From assembly GCF_022482365.1 (NCBI RefSeq), contig NZ_JAKVPE010000001.1, forward strand, positions 1,426,001 through 1,490,000: 64,000 nt of DNA, read 5' to 3'. Below are positions 15,800-24,533 of the stretch, one piece after another. Under the pieces are notes generated by a model. That model saw nothing but the letters and a program-made list of their open reading frames with translations, was not told where the DNA came from and did no database searches. Positions within the stretch are counted from its first letter, which is position 1. Each line of letters begins with the position of its first letter. This DNA is from Limosilactobacillus sp. Its GTDB lineage: Bacteria > Bacillota > Bacilli > Lactobacillales > Lactobacillaceae. Position numbers and translations under genes: made by a program.

Positions 15800-17506
15800 A
15801 TGACAACTATTTACTATGGCAATGACCTCACCAAAAAATTGGGAAAGAAACAAGCACAAACAGCAAGCACATCAGCTGAACCGCAAGCATTTTCTACCTG
15901 GTTCATCGCCCCGCTGACGATTAACCGGAAGCCATACTACCTGCACGTCGAGGCGGTGACTGGTTTCCCAGTCGTCACGAAGGCGCTGACGCCGAAGCAG
16001 TTTGCGCGGGTCTTTCATAAGACCATCGACCGGATCGATTATTTGACTGATGATCAAAAATTTCAAATTGAATCCCTGACAACTGAAAAACTTACCTATG
16101 ATTACGCCCCTACCGCCACAAATCTAATGTTGACGAAGTACCAGCAGCATGCTGCCCAACACCCAGAGGAACTTGAAGAGGCGTTGGCAAAAACTAGGGG
16201 GCTGCCCCGCCAAGACAGTCTGTCGCAACTCTCCTTCAAAGTCTTGCAGTCGTTGGGAGTTAAACAAGAAATCTTGCTTTCACGAAAACTAATCAAGTTT
16301 GCCAACAGCAAATTTGCGGATAAGCCAGGAAAACCGAAGCCAACCGTTAAGTACGTGACCACTACGCCCCAATTTGATGATCCGCGGAAGTGGGAAAAGT
16401 ACGAATGGCAGCCGGTTGATCAACACCCGAAAATTGTTCAGCAAATTCAGCACAATAATCTTCAAGCAATCGCCCAATATGTTGACACGCTGCCATCATC
16501 CTATCGCTTGCCACTTGAACTGGTAATGGATTTTCTCAATGACTTTCTCAATCGCTACCTCTTCATTGAGTGGATCATCCTCCCGACTACTAGTCTCGCG
16601 GAAGCCAATGCCTACTACTACAGCTCGATGACGGCCCAACCAGAGAATTATGAAATGTATACAGAAATGCTGACCGGTTTCTTCCGTTTTCTCAGCAAGA
16701 CTGGCATTATTCGGAAAAGCGATAGCCAGCGGGTCAATTCTTATATCAAGCATACCAGCAAAAAATTCCTCGGCTATAGCAGTCAACGCGAGCAAATGAC
16801 GTATACACTCAAACAGCTGTCCTCACTAATCGAAAACAATCCAGATGCTGTTCAGACGGCGATCGAGCAAATGCAAAATGGTGACGAGCCGGACCTAACC
16901 AACTTCTTTGACCAACCGGCCCATCCCGCTAAAACATTCTCGGCCCCAAGCAACCAAACCTACGAATTGCGGGCTAAATTAAATGACTTCCATCCTTCAA
17001 CTTGGCGACGATTCGTCATCAGCGGCGATGCGAGCCTGGCCGACCTCGAGGAGGCAATGATCTTCATATTCCACGGTCAGTTTGAGCATCTCTATGACCT
17101 GCGAAATGAGCGCACCAATGAAGTCTTTGAACTGCCCGAAGCAATGGACGAGATGTTCTCCCCATTTGCCAATGCGGATTTTAAGGACGCTACCAAGACC
17201 AATGTTTCCTCATTAAAGCTCGACGACCGACTGCTCTTCACCTACGATTTTGGCGACAGCTGGGAGTTTACGGTCCACGTGCGCAAAATCACCAACGAAC
17301 CCGGTCCCGCAACAGCCCAGGTTCTTTCTGGAAAAGGCTACGGCATCATCGAAGACATCGGTGGCGTCGGTGCCCTCCAAGAATACTATGACGACTACAA
17401 GGCTGGGCACGTTGATCCGGATCTGAAGGAATGGATGGGCGAGTCGCTGATCGATCTCAACCAGTTCGATAAAAATGAAATTAACGATCTACTGCGTGGA
17501 GAATAA
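15800..17506 (+). CDS. Large protein with C-terminal pRiA4b ORF-3-like domain
   Basis: 568 residues from ATG 15800 (GAGG eight bases upstream; an ATG at 15782 is less likely). The C-terminal 190 residues match the plasmid pRiA4b ORF-3 family: YELRAKLNDFHPSTWRRFVI, then LLFTYDFGDSWEFTVHVRKI and GGVGALQEYYDDY. The first 370 residues are mostly helical with no recognised domain. The domain occurs near mobile elements and its biochemical role is unknown. Moderately AT-rich codon use and neighbouring IS copies suggest acquisition. Confidence 0.75.
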   Translation: MTTIYYGNDLTKKLGKKQAQTASTSAEPQAFSTWFIAPLTINRKPYYLHVEAVTGFPVVTKALTPKQFARVFHKTIDRIDYLTDDQKFQIESLTTEKLTYDYAPTATNLMLTKYQQHAAQHPEELEEALAKTRGLPRQDSLSQLSFKVLQSLGVKQEILLSRKLIKFANSKFADKPGKPKPTVKYVTTTPQFDDPRKWEKYEWQPVDQHPKIVQQIQHNNLQAIAQYVDTLPSSYRLPLELVMDFLNDFLNRYLFIEWIILPTTSLAEANAYYYSSMTAQPENYEMYTEMLTGFFRFLSKTGIIRKSDSQRVNSYIKHTSKKFLGYSSQREQMTYTLKQLSSLIENNPDAVQTAIEQMQNGDEPDLTNFFDQPAHPAKTFSAPSNQTYELRAKLNDFHPSTWRRFVISGDASLADLEEAMIFIFHGQFEHLYDLRNERTNEVFELPEAMDEMFSPFANADFKDATKTNVSSLKLDDRLLFTYDFGDSWEFTVHVRKITNEPGPATAQVLSGKGYGIIEDIGGVGALQEYYDDYKAGHVDPDLKEWMGESLIDLNQFDKNEINDLLRGE

Positions 17507-17521
17507 TGGTTCCCACGAAAA

Positions 17522-17563
17522 CAGGCACCTTGAGCCTCTTTGGCTCGTGGTGCCTATTTTTTT
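17522..17563 (+). terminator. Strong rho-independent terminator
   Basis: AGGCACC...GAGCC pairs with GGCTC...GGTGCCT and is followed by TTTTTTT. The tail abuts the stop codon of the split ORF on the other strand. Confidence 0.85.
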
Positions 17564-17597
17564 AGTACCAGCCGTATTTTCCAAATTGCTTTTTCAT

Positions 17598-18876
17598 CCT
17601 AAATTTCAAGAATAAGTTAGCCACTGGACTCAAATAAATAATACTGACCAATTGATTATTGGTTGATGGAGCTGTGATATCTCTTGGTAGAAGGCCTTAC
17701 GATAGATATCCATTGACGAATGTCCATTAAACATAGCTCGTGGATAGTGATTCATCCAATCATTAGTCGCTATGATCTGAGCACTACTATAGTTATTTAT
17801 AGCTTCACCTTTGGTAATCTCCTTGCGGAGAAACCGGTTATTGATCTCATTGGATCCACGTTCCCAAGGGGAATACGGATCAGCATAGAAAACATGATCG
17901 TGAACTTGTGTTAACTCACTAAATTCTGAACCGTTGTCAGAGGTTATTGTCTTAAAAATGCGATAGTAAGCATCTGTGCCCATTTTCTGGCGCAAATTTA
18001 TAAAGAACTGATTTACTGCATGCGCAGTTTTACCAGCAATTTTACTCGTGATATTAACTCGTGAAAGGCGATCAGTCATTACTAGTACAACACTGTCATT
18101 ACCGTTTTTCTGTCCCTGAACTGTATCCAGTTCCCAATGGCCAATTTCGGACCGTTGGTCCGCAGTTTGAGGTCGTTGAGCAATATTAGGCCCTAAGCAC
18201 CTTTTAGCTTGCGGATGAGTTTGATGATGCTTACGTTTAGGTTTTTCAAAGAGGTCTAAATTGGACGTACGAAGCACACCCTCATTAATCCATTGATATA
18301 AAGTTACAACCGACTTTGGGATCAGGGTGCCATCATTCATTAAATCTCGAGCCTTATAAATAACCGCTTGTGGGGAGTAATGGTGGTCGTCAAACTCACC
18401 AAGCATTAGCTGATCAGCTAATCGTAAAAATTGCTTTGAAGAATAATATAAGCGACGACGACCAGAATGGCGGTGATGTTCAAGATATGTGGCCTGACCA
18501 GCTTCATAACTATAGATGTAGTAAGAATATTCGTAAATCTTACCATTAGATTTTTGACGACGAAGTTGGCGGACCGTACCACGGTTGAGCTCGTTATTAA
18601 TTGTTTGATGATTAACTCCTAATTGGCGACCAATTGCGCGATTGGAAAGTCCTTGCGACTTTAAAGTCGCAATCATCACACGTTCTTCTTTAGTAAGATG
18701 AGCATTCTTTTTATGAGTAGTCAATAAAATAGTAGACATGGTATCATTTAAGTGCGTCATTTGACGGACATCCTTTCATATAGGTTTGGTTCACTTAATA
18801 TGATACCTGATGTCACGCCGAATGGCGTTTTTTATTTACCACCAACTGGGTGGCTAACTTCATTCTATAATCTACC
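17598..18876 (-). mobile_element. IS30-family insertion sequence, copy 2
   Basis: 1279 bp in inverted orientation to the other copies, with the same ends (CCTAAATTT... and ...ATAATCTACC on the plus strand). Flanked by 13-bp direct repeats ATTGCTTTTTCAT at 17585-17597 and 18877-18889. It splits a 47-codon ORF. Confidence 0.95.
17630..18760 (-). CDS. IS30 family transposase
   Basis: 376 residues, identical in protein sequence to the copies at 13539 and 62015, with intact HTH and DDE residues. It is transcribed toward the pRiA4b ORF-3-domain gene, whose strong terminator shields the two from each other. Confidence 0.97.
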   Translation of the reverse strand: MTHLNDTMSTILLTTHKKNAHLTKEERVMIATLKSQGLSNRAIGRQLGVNHQTINNELNRGTVRQLRRQKSNGKIYEYSYYIYSYEAGQATYLEHHRHSGRRRLYYSSKQFLRLADQLMLGEFDDHHYSPQAVIYKARDLMNDGTLIPKSVVTLYQWINEGVLRTSNLDLFEKPKRKHHQTHPQAKRCLGPNIAQRPQTADQRSEIGHWELDTVQGQKNGNDSVVLVMTDRLSRVNITSKIAGKTAHAVNQFFINLRQKMGTDAYYRIFKTITSDNGSEFSELTQVHDHVFYADPYSPWERGSNEINNRFLRKEITKGEAINNYSSAQIIATNDWMNHYPRAMFNGHSSMDIYRKAFYQEISQLHQPIINWSVLFI

Positions 18877-19036
18877 ATTGCTTTTTCATTCGGGTTTCAT
18901 CAAGAAGCTTACCAGTAAAACTTTCTTCAATCAGGCGCCGATCATGGGCCCGTTGCTCCGCTGCTGTTAAAGTACGTTTCTTTGGTAGTTTCTCCATGCC
19001 ACCATCCCCTTTTCCTTTAATCATATCATACCAACC

Positions 19037-19066
19037 CAAAAGGCCCGAGCATTTGCCCAGGCCTCA
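19037..19066 (-). terminator. Terminator after the 34-codon ORF
   Basis: AGGCC (19041-19045) pairs with GGCCT (19060-19064) with an extended imperfect inner stem; the minus-strand tail is TTTTGGG. Confidence 0.6.
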
Positions 19067-19096
19067 ACCCATCAATCTTTAATTTTCCGCAATCGC

Positions 19097-19201
19097 TCAT
19101 CCCTGCTTAATCCGTTCCGGATGCGGAATCTTCTTAATCACGCGCGCCGGCGACAGCTTTGCGCGGTCCGTCCGCATATTAACGACGGTATACTTGCTCA
19201 T
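19097..19201 (-). CDS. Small basic ORF of unknown function
   Basis: 34 residues: MSKYTVVNMRTDRAKLSPAR then VIKKIPHPERIKQG. A good site GAAAGGGG precedes the ATG by eight bases, and a terminator hairpin follows at 19037-19066. It is strongly basic with no membrane helix. I do not recognise it. It sits between the aldo-keto reductase terminator and the split 47-codon ORF, and the two small ORFs could be a pair in one transcript. Confidence 0.55.
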   Translation of the reverse strand: MSKYTVVNMRTDRAKLSPARVIKKIPHPERIKQG

Positions 19202-19219
19202 TTTGTTTTCCCCTTTCTA

Positions 19220-19250
19220 GCAAAAAACACCGGGCCGCTGCCCAGTGTTA
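19220..19250 (-). terminator. Terminator of the aldo-keto reductase operon
   Basis: AACACTGGGC pairs with the GGCCCGGTGTT arm (one mismatch) on the minus strand, followed by TTTTTTGC. Confidence 0.85.
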
Positions 19251-19259
19251 ACTACCAAT

Positions 19260-20126
19260 TTAGTCGTTGGCGTGAATGTCAAAAGCATTCAGCAGCATGT
19301 CTCCAACACCCGGCGTGTCCGGATCGTGCTGGCCCTTGCCGTGGTCGAGGTTGCGGATGGCGTCCATCTCGTCGGAGGTCAGCTCGAAGTCAAAGATCTC
19401 AGCGTTTGACTTAATCCGTGATTCGTGAACGGACTTCGGGAAGACGATGACCCCTTCCTGATGCTCGAAGCGCAGGATGACTTGACCGACGTCCTTGCCG
19501 TACTTCTTGGCAATTGCGTTCAGGATTGGCTCGGCAAAGAGGTCCTTGTTGCCTTCGCCCAGCGGTGCCCAGGCCTCCAGGGCCACGTGCGCGTCAGCCA
19601 AGACCTGGCGCAGTTCCTTTTGCTGGAAGTAAGGGTTAAATTCAACCTGGTTGACCGCTGGCATCACATCAAAGCTCGGCACGAACTTCTTCCAGAGTTT
19701 TGGCGTCATGTTGGAAACCCCGATTGAGCGGATCTTGCCGGCCTTTTGTGCTTCCTCCAGGGCCCGCCAAGCCTCGTCGACCTTGCCGTATGGCTGGTGC
19801 AGCAAATAGAGGTCCATGTAGTCCAGACCCAGCTTTTCCAGGGAGGTGTCGATGGCCTTCTTGGCGTCCGCATAGGCGTAGTCCTGCAGCCAGAGCTTGG
19901 AGGTTACCCAGATCTGGTCGCGCGGAATCCCGCTGTCCTTGATTGCCTTGCCGACTTCCTGCTCGTTGAAGTAGGCCGCGGCCGTATCGATGTGGCGGTA
20001 GCCCAGCTTCAGCGCGTTGGCCACCGCGTCGTAGGTTGAGCCGTCCGCCGGGATCTGGAAGGTACCGAAGCCAAAGGACGGGATTTCATTGCCATCATTG
20101 AGTTTAAAAGTTGGAATAGTTGTCAT
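19260..20126 (-). CDS. Aldo/keto reductase
   Basis: 288 residues. The catalytic tetrad is visible: Asp and Tyr in YRHIDTAAAYFNEQEVG, Lys in TSKLW, His in YLLHQPYG. The NADPH 2'-phosphate region FPKSVHESRIKSNAEIFDFE is present, as is SIGVSN. The 2,5-diketogluconate-reductase-like branch reduces aldehydes and ketones with NADPH. It lies 12 bp downstream of a paralogue, so the two arose by tandem duplication and are co-transcribed. The substrate is unknown. Confidence 0.93.
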   Translation of the reverse strand: MTTIPTFKLNDGNEIPSFGFGTFQIPADGSTYDAVANALKLGYRHIDTAAAYFNEQEVGKAIKDSGIPRDQIWVTSKLWLQDYAYADAKKAIDTSLEKLGLDYMDLYLLHQPYGKVDEAWRALEEAQKAGKIRSIGVSNMTPKLWKKFVPSFDVMPAVNQVEFNPYFQQKELRQVLADAHVALEAWAPLGEGNKDLFAEPILNAIAKKYGKDVGQVILRFEHQEGVIVFPKSVHESRIKSNAEIFDFELTSDEMDAIRNLDHGKGQHDPDTPGVGDMLLNAFDIHAND

Positions 20127-20138
20127 CGTACATTCCTC

Positions 20139-21032
20139 CTAGAGATTATTCTGTTCGTCGGCTTGCACCTGCTTCAGGCTGGAGCCAAAGATCTGTTCGA
20201 TTGTGACCGGATCGTGGTGATCGAAGAACTGACTGACATTCTTGTCTAGGCCGGCCATCGTCTTCATGTCATCGTCGGAGAGTTCAAAGTCAAAGACATC
20301 GATGTTTTCGGCCATCCGGTTCTGGTGAACGGACTTCGGAATCACCGTGATGCCGCGCTGCAGCAGCCAGCGCAGGATGACCTGGCCGTTGGACTTGCCG
20401 TACTTGTCGGCAATGGCAGCGACCGTTTCGTTCGTGAAGATACCGTCCTTGCCTTCCGCAAACGGTGCCCAGGCTTCCGGCCGAATGCCCTCGCCCTGCA
20501 TGAACTTCACTTCGTTTTCACGCTGGAACCACGGGTTGAGCTCGATCTGGTTGACTGCGGGCTTAACCGGTTCGGTCAGTTCCAGGTCCTTCAGTTGGTC
20601 CGGCCAGAAGTTGGAAACCCCGATGGCACGGATCTTGCCGGCCTTCTGCGCTTCCTCCAGGGCCCGCCAAGCACCCATCGTATCACCGTATGGCTGGTGC
20701 AGCAGGTAGAGATCCATGTAGTCTAAGCCCAGCTTTTGCAGGGAAGTGTCAATCCCCTTCTTGGCACGCTCGTAGTTGAAGTCGGACACCCAAAGCTTAG
20801 AGGTCACGAAGACATCCTCCCGCTTGACGGAACTCTTGGCGATCGCCGCTCCAACTGCCTCCTCGTTTTGGTATGCGGCGGCGGTATCGATCAGGCGGTA
20901 GCCAGTGTTTAAGGCATCGGTGACGGCCTGTTCGGCTTGGGTCAGGTCCGGCACCTGGAAGACCCCGAAGCCCAGGGTTGGCATTTCCACCCCGTTGTTG
21001 AGTTTAACTGTTGGTACGTTTACGTCTGACAT
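20139..21032 (-). CDS. Aldo/keto reductase
   Basis: 297 residues, paralogue of the next gene. Catalytic residues lie in YRLIDTAAAYQNEEAVG (Asp, Tyr), TSKLW (Lys) and YLLHQPYG (His); the cofactor region is IPKSVHQNRMAENIDVFDFE. Ribosome site AAGGGAGC. A weak promoter (TTTTCA-17-TACCAT on the minus strand) may lie just upstream. Likely role: NADPH-dependent carbonyl reduction in the cytoplasm. Confidence 0.93.
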   Translation of the reverse strand: MSDVNVPTVKLNNGVEMPTLGFGVFQVPDLTQAEQAVTDALNTGYRLIDTAAAYQNEEAVGAAIAKSSVKREDVFVTSKLWVSDFNYERAKKGIDTSLQKLGLDYMDLYLLHQPYGDTMGAWRALEEAQKAGKIRAIGVSNFWPDQLKDLELTEPVKPAVNQIELNPWFQRENEVKFMQGEGIRPEAWAPFAEGKDGIFTNETVAAIADKYGKSNGQVILRWLLQRGITVIPKSVHQNRMAENIDVFDFELSDDDMKTMAGLDKNVSQFFDHHDPVTIEQIFGSSLKQVQADEQNNL

Positions 21033-21167
21033 AGCACTTGCTCCCTTCTGTTCTTTTATTCATTTGCTGACTCTATGGTAACGTCCGACCCGCGGTTTGA
21101 AAATTACTAGATGAGCATGCTAGTATACGTTGGATGTATGCTAGCTCACTTCCCCCTTACCGCAAAC

Positions 21168-21205
21168 AAAAAGCCTTCAGCAAGGGTCAAGGCTGAAGGC
21201 TTTTT
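21168..21205. terminator. Bidirectional terminator
   Basis: AAAAAGCCTTCAGC pairs perfectly with GCTGAAGGCTTTTT around a 10-base loop. It serves the minus-strand acetyltransferase/small-peptide transcript. Confidence 0.85.
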
Positions 21206-21235
21206 GCAGTTATATCAATTTGCAGCTATCTCAAT
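21204..21235. repeat. Tandem 16-bp repeat
   Basis: TTGCAGTTATATCAAT (21204-21219) is immediately followed by TTGCAGCTATCTCAAT (21220-21235); 14 of 16 positions match. It lies in the 3' region of the small-peptide transcript. No function seen. Confidence 0.7.
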
Positions 21236-21308
21236 ATTTATGAGGAGCTAGTCATTAGGTAAACTATCCGCTAGTAAACGCATGAATAAGTTGAGAGATG
21301 CATTGTCG

Positions 21309-21389
21309 TTACTTGCTGAGTTTACCATCATATACGGAAAGCAAGATAATAATCAGGATAACAACCAGTAGTGCCAAAATATACTTCAT
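21309..21389 (-). CDS. 26-residue hydrophobic peptide
   Basis: Starts MKYILALLVVILIIILLSVY and ends DGKLSK. It starts nine bases after the acetyltransferase stop, with GAGAG near the ATG. One membrane helix with a short polar tail is the layout of small membrane peptides, including type I toxins. No antisense RNA promoter was recognised opposite it. Translation is plausible; function is unknown. Confidence 0.5.
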   Translation of the reverse strand: MKYILALLVVILIIILLSVYDGKLSK

Positions 21390-21398
21390 GAGCTCTCA

Positions 21399-22025
21399 CT
21401 ACTTTCTATTTTGGATGGCTTCCCAAGCCTCATCATCGAATTTTCTGTTCTTAAAGTAATAGGGCTTATCCGCTTCCGTTATTTTTCGCAAGACATGGCA
21501 CGGATTACCTACGGCGACCACATTGTCAGGAATATCCTTAGTGACCACGCTTCCTGCACCAATTACCACGTTATTGCCAATGGTAACGCCCGGACAGACA
21601 GTAACATTCCCGCCTAGCCAAACGTTATTACCGATGGTGATCGGCATTCCATATTCATATCCAGAATTACGACTTACCGGATGAACCGGGTGACCAGCCG
21701 TTAAAATATTTACGCGCGGGCCGAACAAGACATGGTCACCAATTACAACTTCACCAACATCAGAGATGATGCAGCCAGTATTAGCGTAAAAATAATCGCC
21801 GACTTTGATATGATTCCCATACTCACAGTAAAAAGGCGGTTCCAGGTATATTTCCGTGCCATGCCTTATTCCAGACTCAGCAATCAGTTCTCGCCCCCTT
21901 TCAAGGTCAAATGGCATTACTTCGTTGTACTCCCGAAATGCTTTCTTCGCCCTTAGCTGCTCTTGCAAGACTTCCTTAGTAGCAATATAGGGCAGCTCAT
22001 TATCGCGCCGATATGAATTATCCAT
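21399..22025 (-). CDS. Maltose O-acetyltransferase-like hexapeptide transferase
   Basis: 208 residues. The N-terminal acyltransferase motif (YNEVMPFDLERGRELIAE) is followed by left-handed beta-helix hexapeptides such as VGDYFYANTGCIISDVGEVV and ITIGNNVWLGGNVTVCPGVT. The catalytic His is in NILTAGHPVHP. Family members (Maa, LacA, NodL) acetylate sugars with acetyl-CoA. It is AT-richer than its neighbours and divergent from an AraC gene that probably controls it. Confidence 0.9.
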   Translation of the reverse strand: MDNSYRRDNELPYIATKEVLQEQLRAKKAFREYNEVMPFDLERGRELIAESGIRHGTEIYLEPPFYCEYGNHIKVGDYFYANTGCIISDVGEVVIGDHVLFGPRVNILTAGHPVHPVSRNSGYEYGMPITIGNNVWLGGNVTVCPGVTIGNNVVIGAGSVVTKDIPDNVVAVGNPCHVLRKITEADKPYYFKNRKFDDEAWEAIQNRK

Positions 22026-22122
22026 TTTAACAGCTCCCTTGAATCAGTTGATATCATAATTATATTTGCTGATAATCGTTAAAACTATTAAAATAATATC
22101 TAAAAATATAAGGAAATTGTTT

Positions 22123-22968
22123 ATGGACTTTCATGAATTGGAAAATGTCGATTATAGTTTTAGCGACTATCCCGTTTTAATTGAATATACCAATTTATCG
22201 TCTTACCCAGATTTTCGCGCGATCAACCATTGGCATGATGATTTTGAGTTCACATATATTTTTGCCGGTCAAATGGACTACAACGTTAACGGAACCATCA
22301 TTACCCTGTCCAAGGGAAATGGGATCTTTGTAAATTCCAAGCAAATGCATTTCGGCTTTAATTCAAACCATCAAGATTGCTTGTTTCTATGCGTTGTTTT
22401 TAAGCCAACCTTGCTGTGTATCAATTCAGCCTTTGAGGAAGAATACGTTAAACCAATTATCAATAATGGGGTGCCATTCCTAAAGTTAAGTCAACAAAAT
22501 CCACTGCAAAAGAAGATTCTGTTGTCTTTGCTAACACTGAAGGATTCCGCACAATCAAAGCTGGCAATTCAGGCGAGGCTGTTTGCCATCTGGAACGACT
22601 TATACCAGCTCCTGCCCAAATCCTCTCAAAACGTTTTGGAAAAAAGCGCTGACTTTTCACTGTTAAAGCGGGTTCTCGTTTTTATTGAGAGCAATTATCA
22701 AAATAGATTAACCTTGGCCGATCTAGTGAAAGAATTCAGCATCAGTAAAAGCAAGATTATTAAATTATTCAACCGGTACCTTCAGCAAACGCCAATCGAA
22801 TACCTCAATAGCTTTAGGATCAAAAAGGCTTGCCAACTACTGACTTCGACTGAGCTACCCATTACCGAAATCAGTTTTAAGGTCGGCTTTAATGACAGCA
22901 GTTATTTTGCAAAGACCTTCAAGCAAAAGATGCGGGAGACAGCACGTGAATATCGCAAAGGCCATTGA
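22123..22968 (+). CDS. AraC family transcriptional regulator
   Basis: 281 residues from ATG 22123 with AAGGA eight bases upstream; the 19-codon upstream extension is AT-rich and lacks a site. The N-terminal cupin sensor (about residues 20-90) has NHWHDDFEFTYIFAGQMDYN. The C-terminal double HTH has LTLADLVKEFSISKSKIIKL and LPITEISFKVGFNDSSYFAK. Such regulators commonly sense sugars. Candidate targets are the divergent acetyltransferase and the downstream GH32 gene. Confidence 0.92.
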   Translation: MDFHELENVDYSFSDYPVLIEYTNLSSYPDFRAINHWHDDFEFTYIFAGQMDYNVNGTIITLSKGNGIFVNSKQMHFGFNSNHQDCLFLCVVFKPTLLCINSAFEEEYVKPIINNGVPFLKLSQQNPLQKKILLSLLTLKDSAQSKLAIQARLFAIWNDLYQLLPKSSQNVLEKSADFSLLKRVLVFIESNYQNRLTLADLVKEFSISKSKIIKLFNRYLQQTPIEYLNSFRIKKACQLLTSTELPITEISFKVGFNDSSYFAKTFKQKMRETAREYRKGH

Positions 22969-23006
22969 ATCCTAGCAAAATTCATGGCCCTTCATTTGAT
23001 AAGCGT

Positions 23007-23055
23007 TTGACATTAGGGTGGCTGAATGTGTATCATTGACGTGAAAGCGATTTCA
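23007..23055 (+). promoter_or_regulatory. scrB promoter with perfect CcpA cre site
   Basis: TTGACA (23007-23012), 18-bp spacer, TATCAT (23031-23036). Immediately downstream, 23042-23055 reads TGAAAGCGATTTCA, a full match to the cre consensus TGNNARCGNWWWCA, overlapping the expected transcription start. This predicts catabolite repression by CcpA. Confidence 0.8.
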
Positions 23056-23071
23056 GAAAGGCGGTTAAACC

Positions 23072-24472
23072 ATGCAAAAACTCGATCCAAGCAAATTTGT
23101 CCACGTTACCAACCAGCGTTATCGCCAGCACTACCACATCACGACCCCCGGTGGCTGGCTGAACGACCCGAACGGTCTCTGCTACTTCAAGGGCTATTAT
23201 CACGTCTTCTACCAGTTCCACCCTTATTCCTCCGAGTGGGGACCGATGCACTGGGGCCACGTCCGCAGCCGCGACCTCGTCCACTGGGAGCAGCTGCCGA
23301 TTGCCCTGGTCCCCGGCGATCCCGAGGACAGCGGCGGCTGCTTCTCCGGCTCAGCGATCATCAAAAACGGGCGGCTCTACCTGCTCTACACCGGCCACCA
23401 CTATTACGGCGACGGTGACCTCGACCACTTCTGGGAAAATCAGAACCTGGCCTACAGCGACGACGGCGTTCATTTCACCAAGTACGAGCACAACCCGATC
23501 ATCGAAGCGCCAGCCGACAACACCCAGCACTTCCGCGATCCGAAAGTCTGGGAGCACAACGGCAGCTACTACCTGGTGCTTGGCAGCCAGCATAAGGGCG
23601 ATGAGCTCGGCCGGATCCTCCTCTACAAATCGACCGATCTATTCCACTGGGAATCCTGCGGCCCGATCATCTAGTCCCAGGGCAAGGACACCGAGGGCTG
23701 GATGTGGGAATGCCCCGACCTCTTCTCCGTCGACGGGCAGGACGTCCTGGTTTACTCGCCGATGGGCATTAAGCCCCAGGGCAAGCGATTCTTGAACACC
23801 TCGCAGGTCTGTTACCGGATCGGCAAACTTGACTACCAGACCCAGCGCTTCACCGGGAGCCAGCCGGCGGAACTCGATCACGGGCACAACTTCTACGCCA
23901 CCCAGAGCTTCACGACCCCGGATGGCCGCCAGCTTCAGTTTGGCTGGATGAGCCCCTTTGACGAAACGCCGCAGGAGCACACGGATGGGTGGGCCTGCTC
24001 CCTGACCCTGCCGCGGGAAATTTCGGTAGTTGACGGCGTCCTCCACGCCCAGCCGGCCCGCGAACTGGCCGCCCTGCGCCACCAAACCAACATCGATAAT
24101 GAGATGCGGGTGGCGGGTCAGCAAGTTCTGCCGGTCAGCGACCCACAGCACGCGGAATTAGCGCTCAAGTTTGCAGAGACGCCCCACGACTTCTCCTGGA
24201 TCCTGAGCGACCAGGATGGTGCCCTGGTCAGCCTCGCCTACGAGCAGGGCCAGCTCACCCTGACCCGCCGTGGCAATGATCCGCACCGCTACGCCACGGT
24301 CACAGAACTCGACGACATTCGGATTTTCGTCGACACTAGCTCGGTGGAAATCTTCGTTAACGCCGGCACAACCACCTTCACCGAGCGCTACTACGCTAAG
24401 GGCCAAGTTGAACTTGCCCTGGCCGCCGAAAGGGAATGCCAGCTCCATGTTCAAGCTTTTCAACTTAAGTAA
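23072..24472 (+). pseudogene. scrB: Sucrose-6-phosphate hydrolase (GH32) broken by one amber codon
   Basis: One reading frame of 467 codons is interrupted only by TAG at 23672-23674 (codon 201). All three GH32 motifs survive: the nucleophile block GGWLNDPNGLCYF, then HFRDPKVW, and the acid/base MWECPDLF just after the stop. The C-terminal beta-sandwich (FVDTSSVEIFVNAGTTTFTE) is intact. Sequence on both sides is well preserved, so the mutation is recent or a sequencing error. The truncated product lacks the acid/base Glu and should be inactive unless the stop is read through or translation restarts. Confidence 0.9.
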
Positions 24473-24480
24473 ACAACATT

Positions 24481-24523
24481 AAAAGCCCCGGGCGACGCGA
24501 TTCCTTGCGTTGCCCGGGGCTTG
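24481..24523. terminator. Bidirectional terminator between convergent genes
   Basis: AAGCCCCGGGC...ACGC pairs with GCGT...GCCCGGGGCTT. It separates scrB from the nuclease gene. Confidence 0.85.
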
Positions 24524-24533
24524 TTATTCACCC

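Larger units (their letters stand above)
17562..18997 (-). pseudogene. 47-codon ORF interrupted by IS30 copy 2
   Basis: An ATG at 18997 starts MEKLPKKRTLTAAEQRAHDR and runs to KKQ at the element edge. Removing the IS and one 13-bp repeat restores the frame through FGKYGWY and TAA at 17564-17562, giving 47 residues. The product is highly charged and basic with no membrane helix. I do not recognise it. The ribosome site is GGGGATGG. A real small gene disrupted by the IS is likely, because the two halves join in frame. Confidence 0.6.

Noticed and set aside
23072-24472. Frameshift in scrB
   Set aside because: Both halves are in the same frame; only a TAG codon interrupts it.
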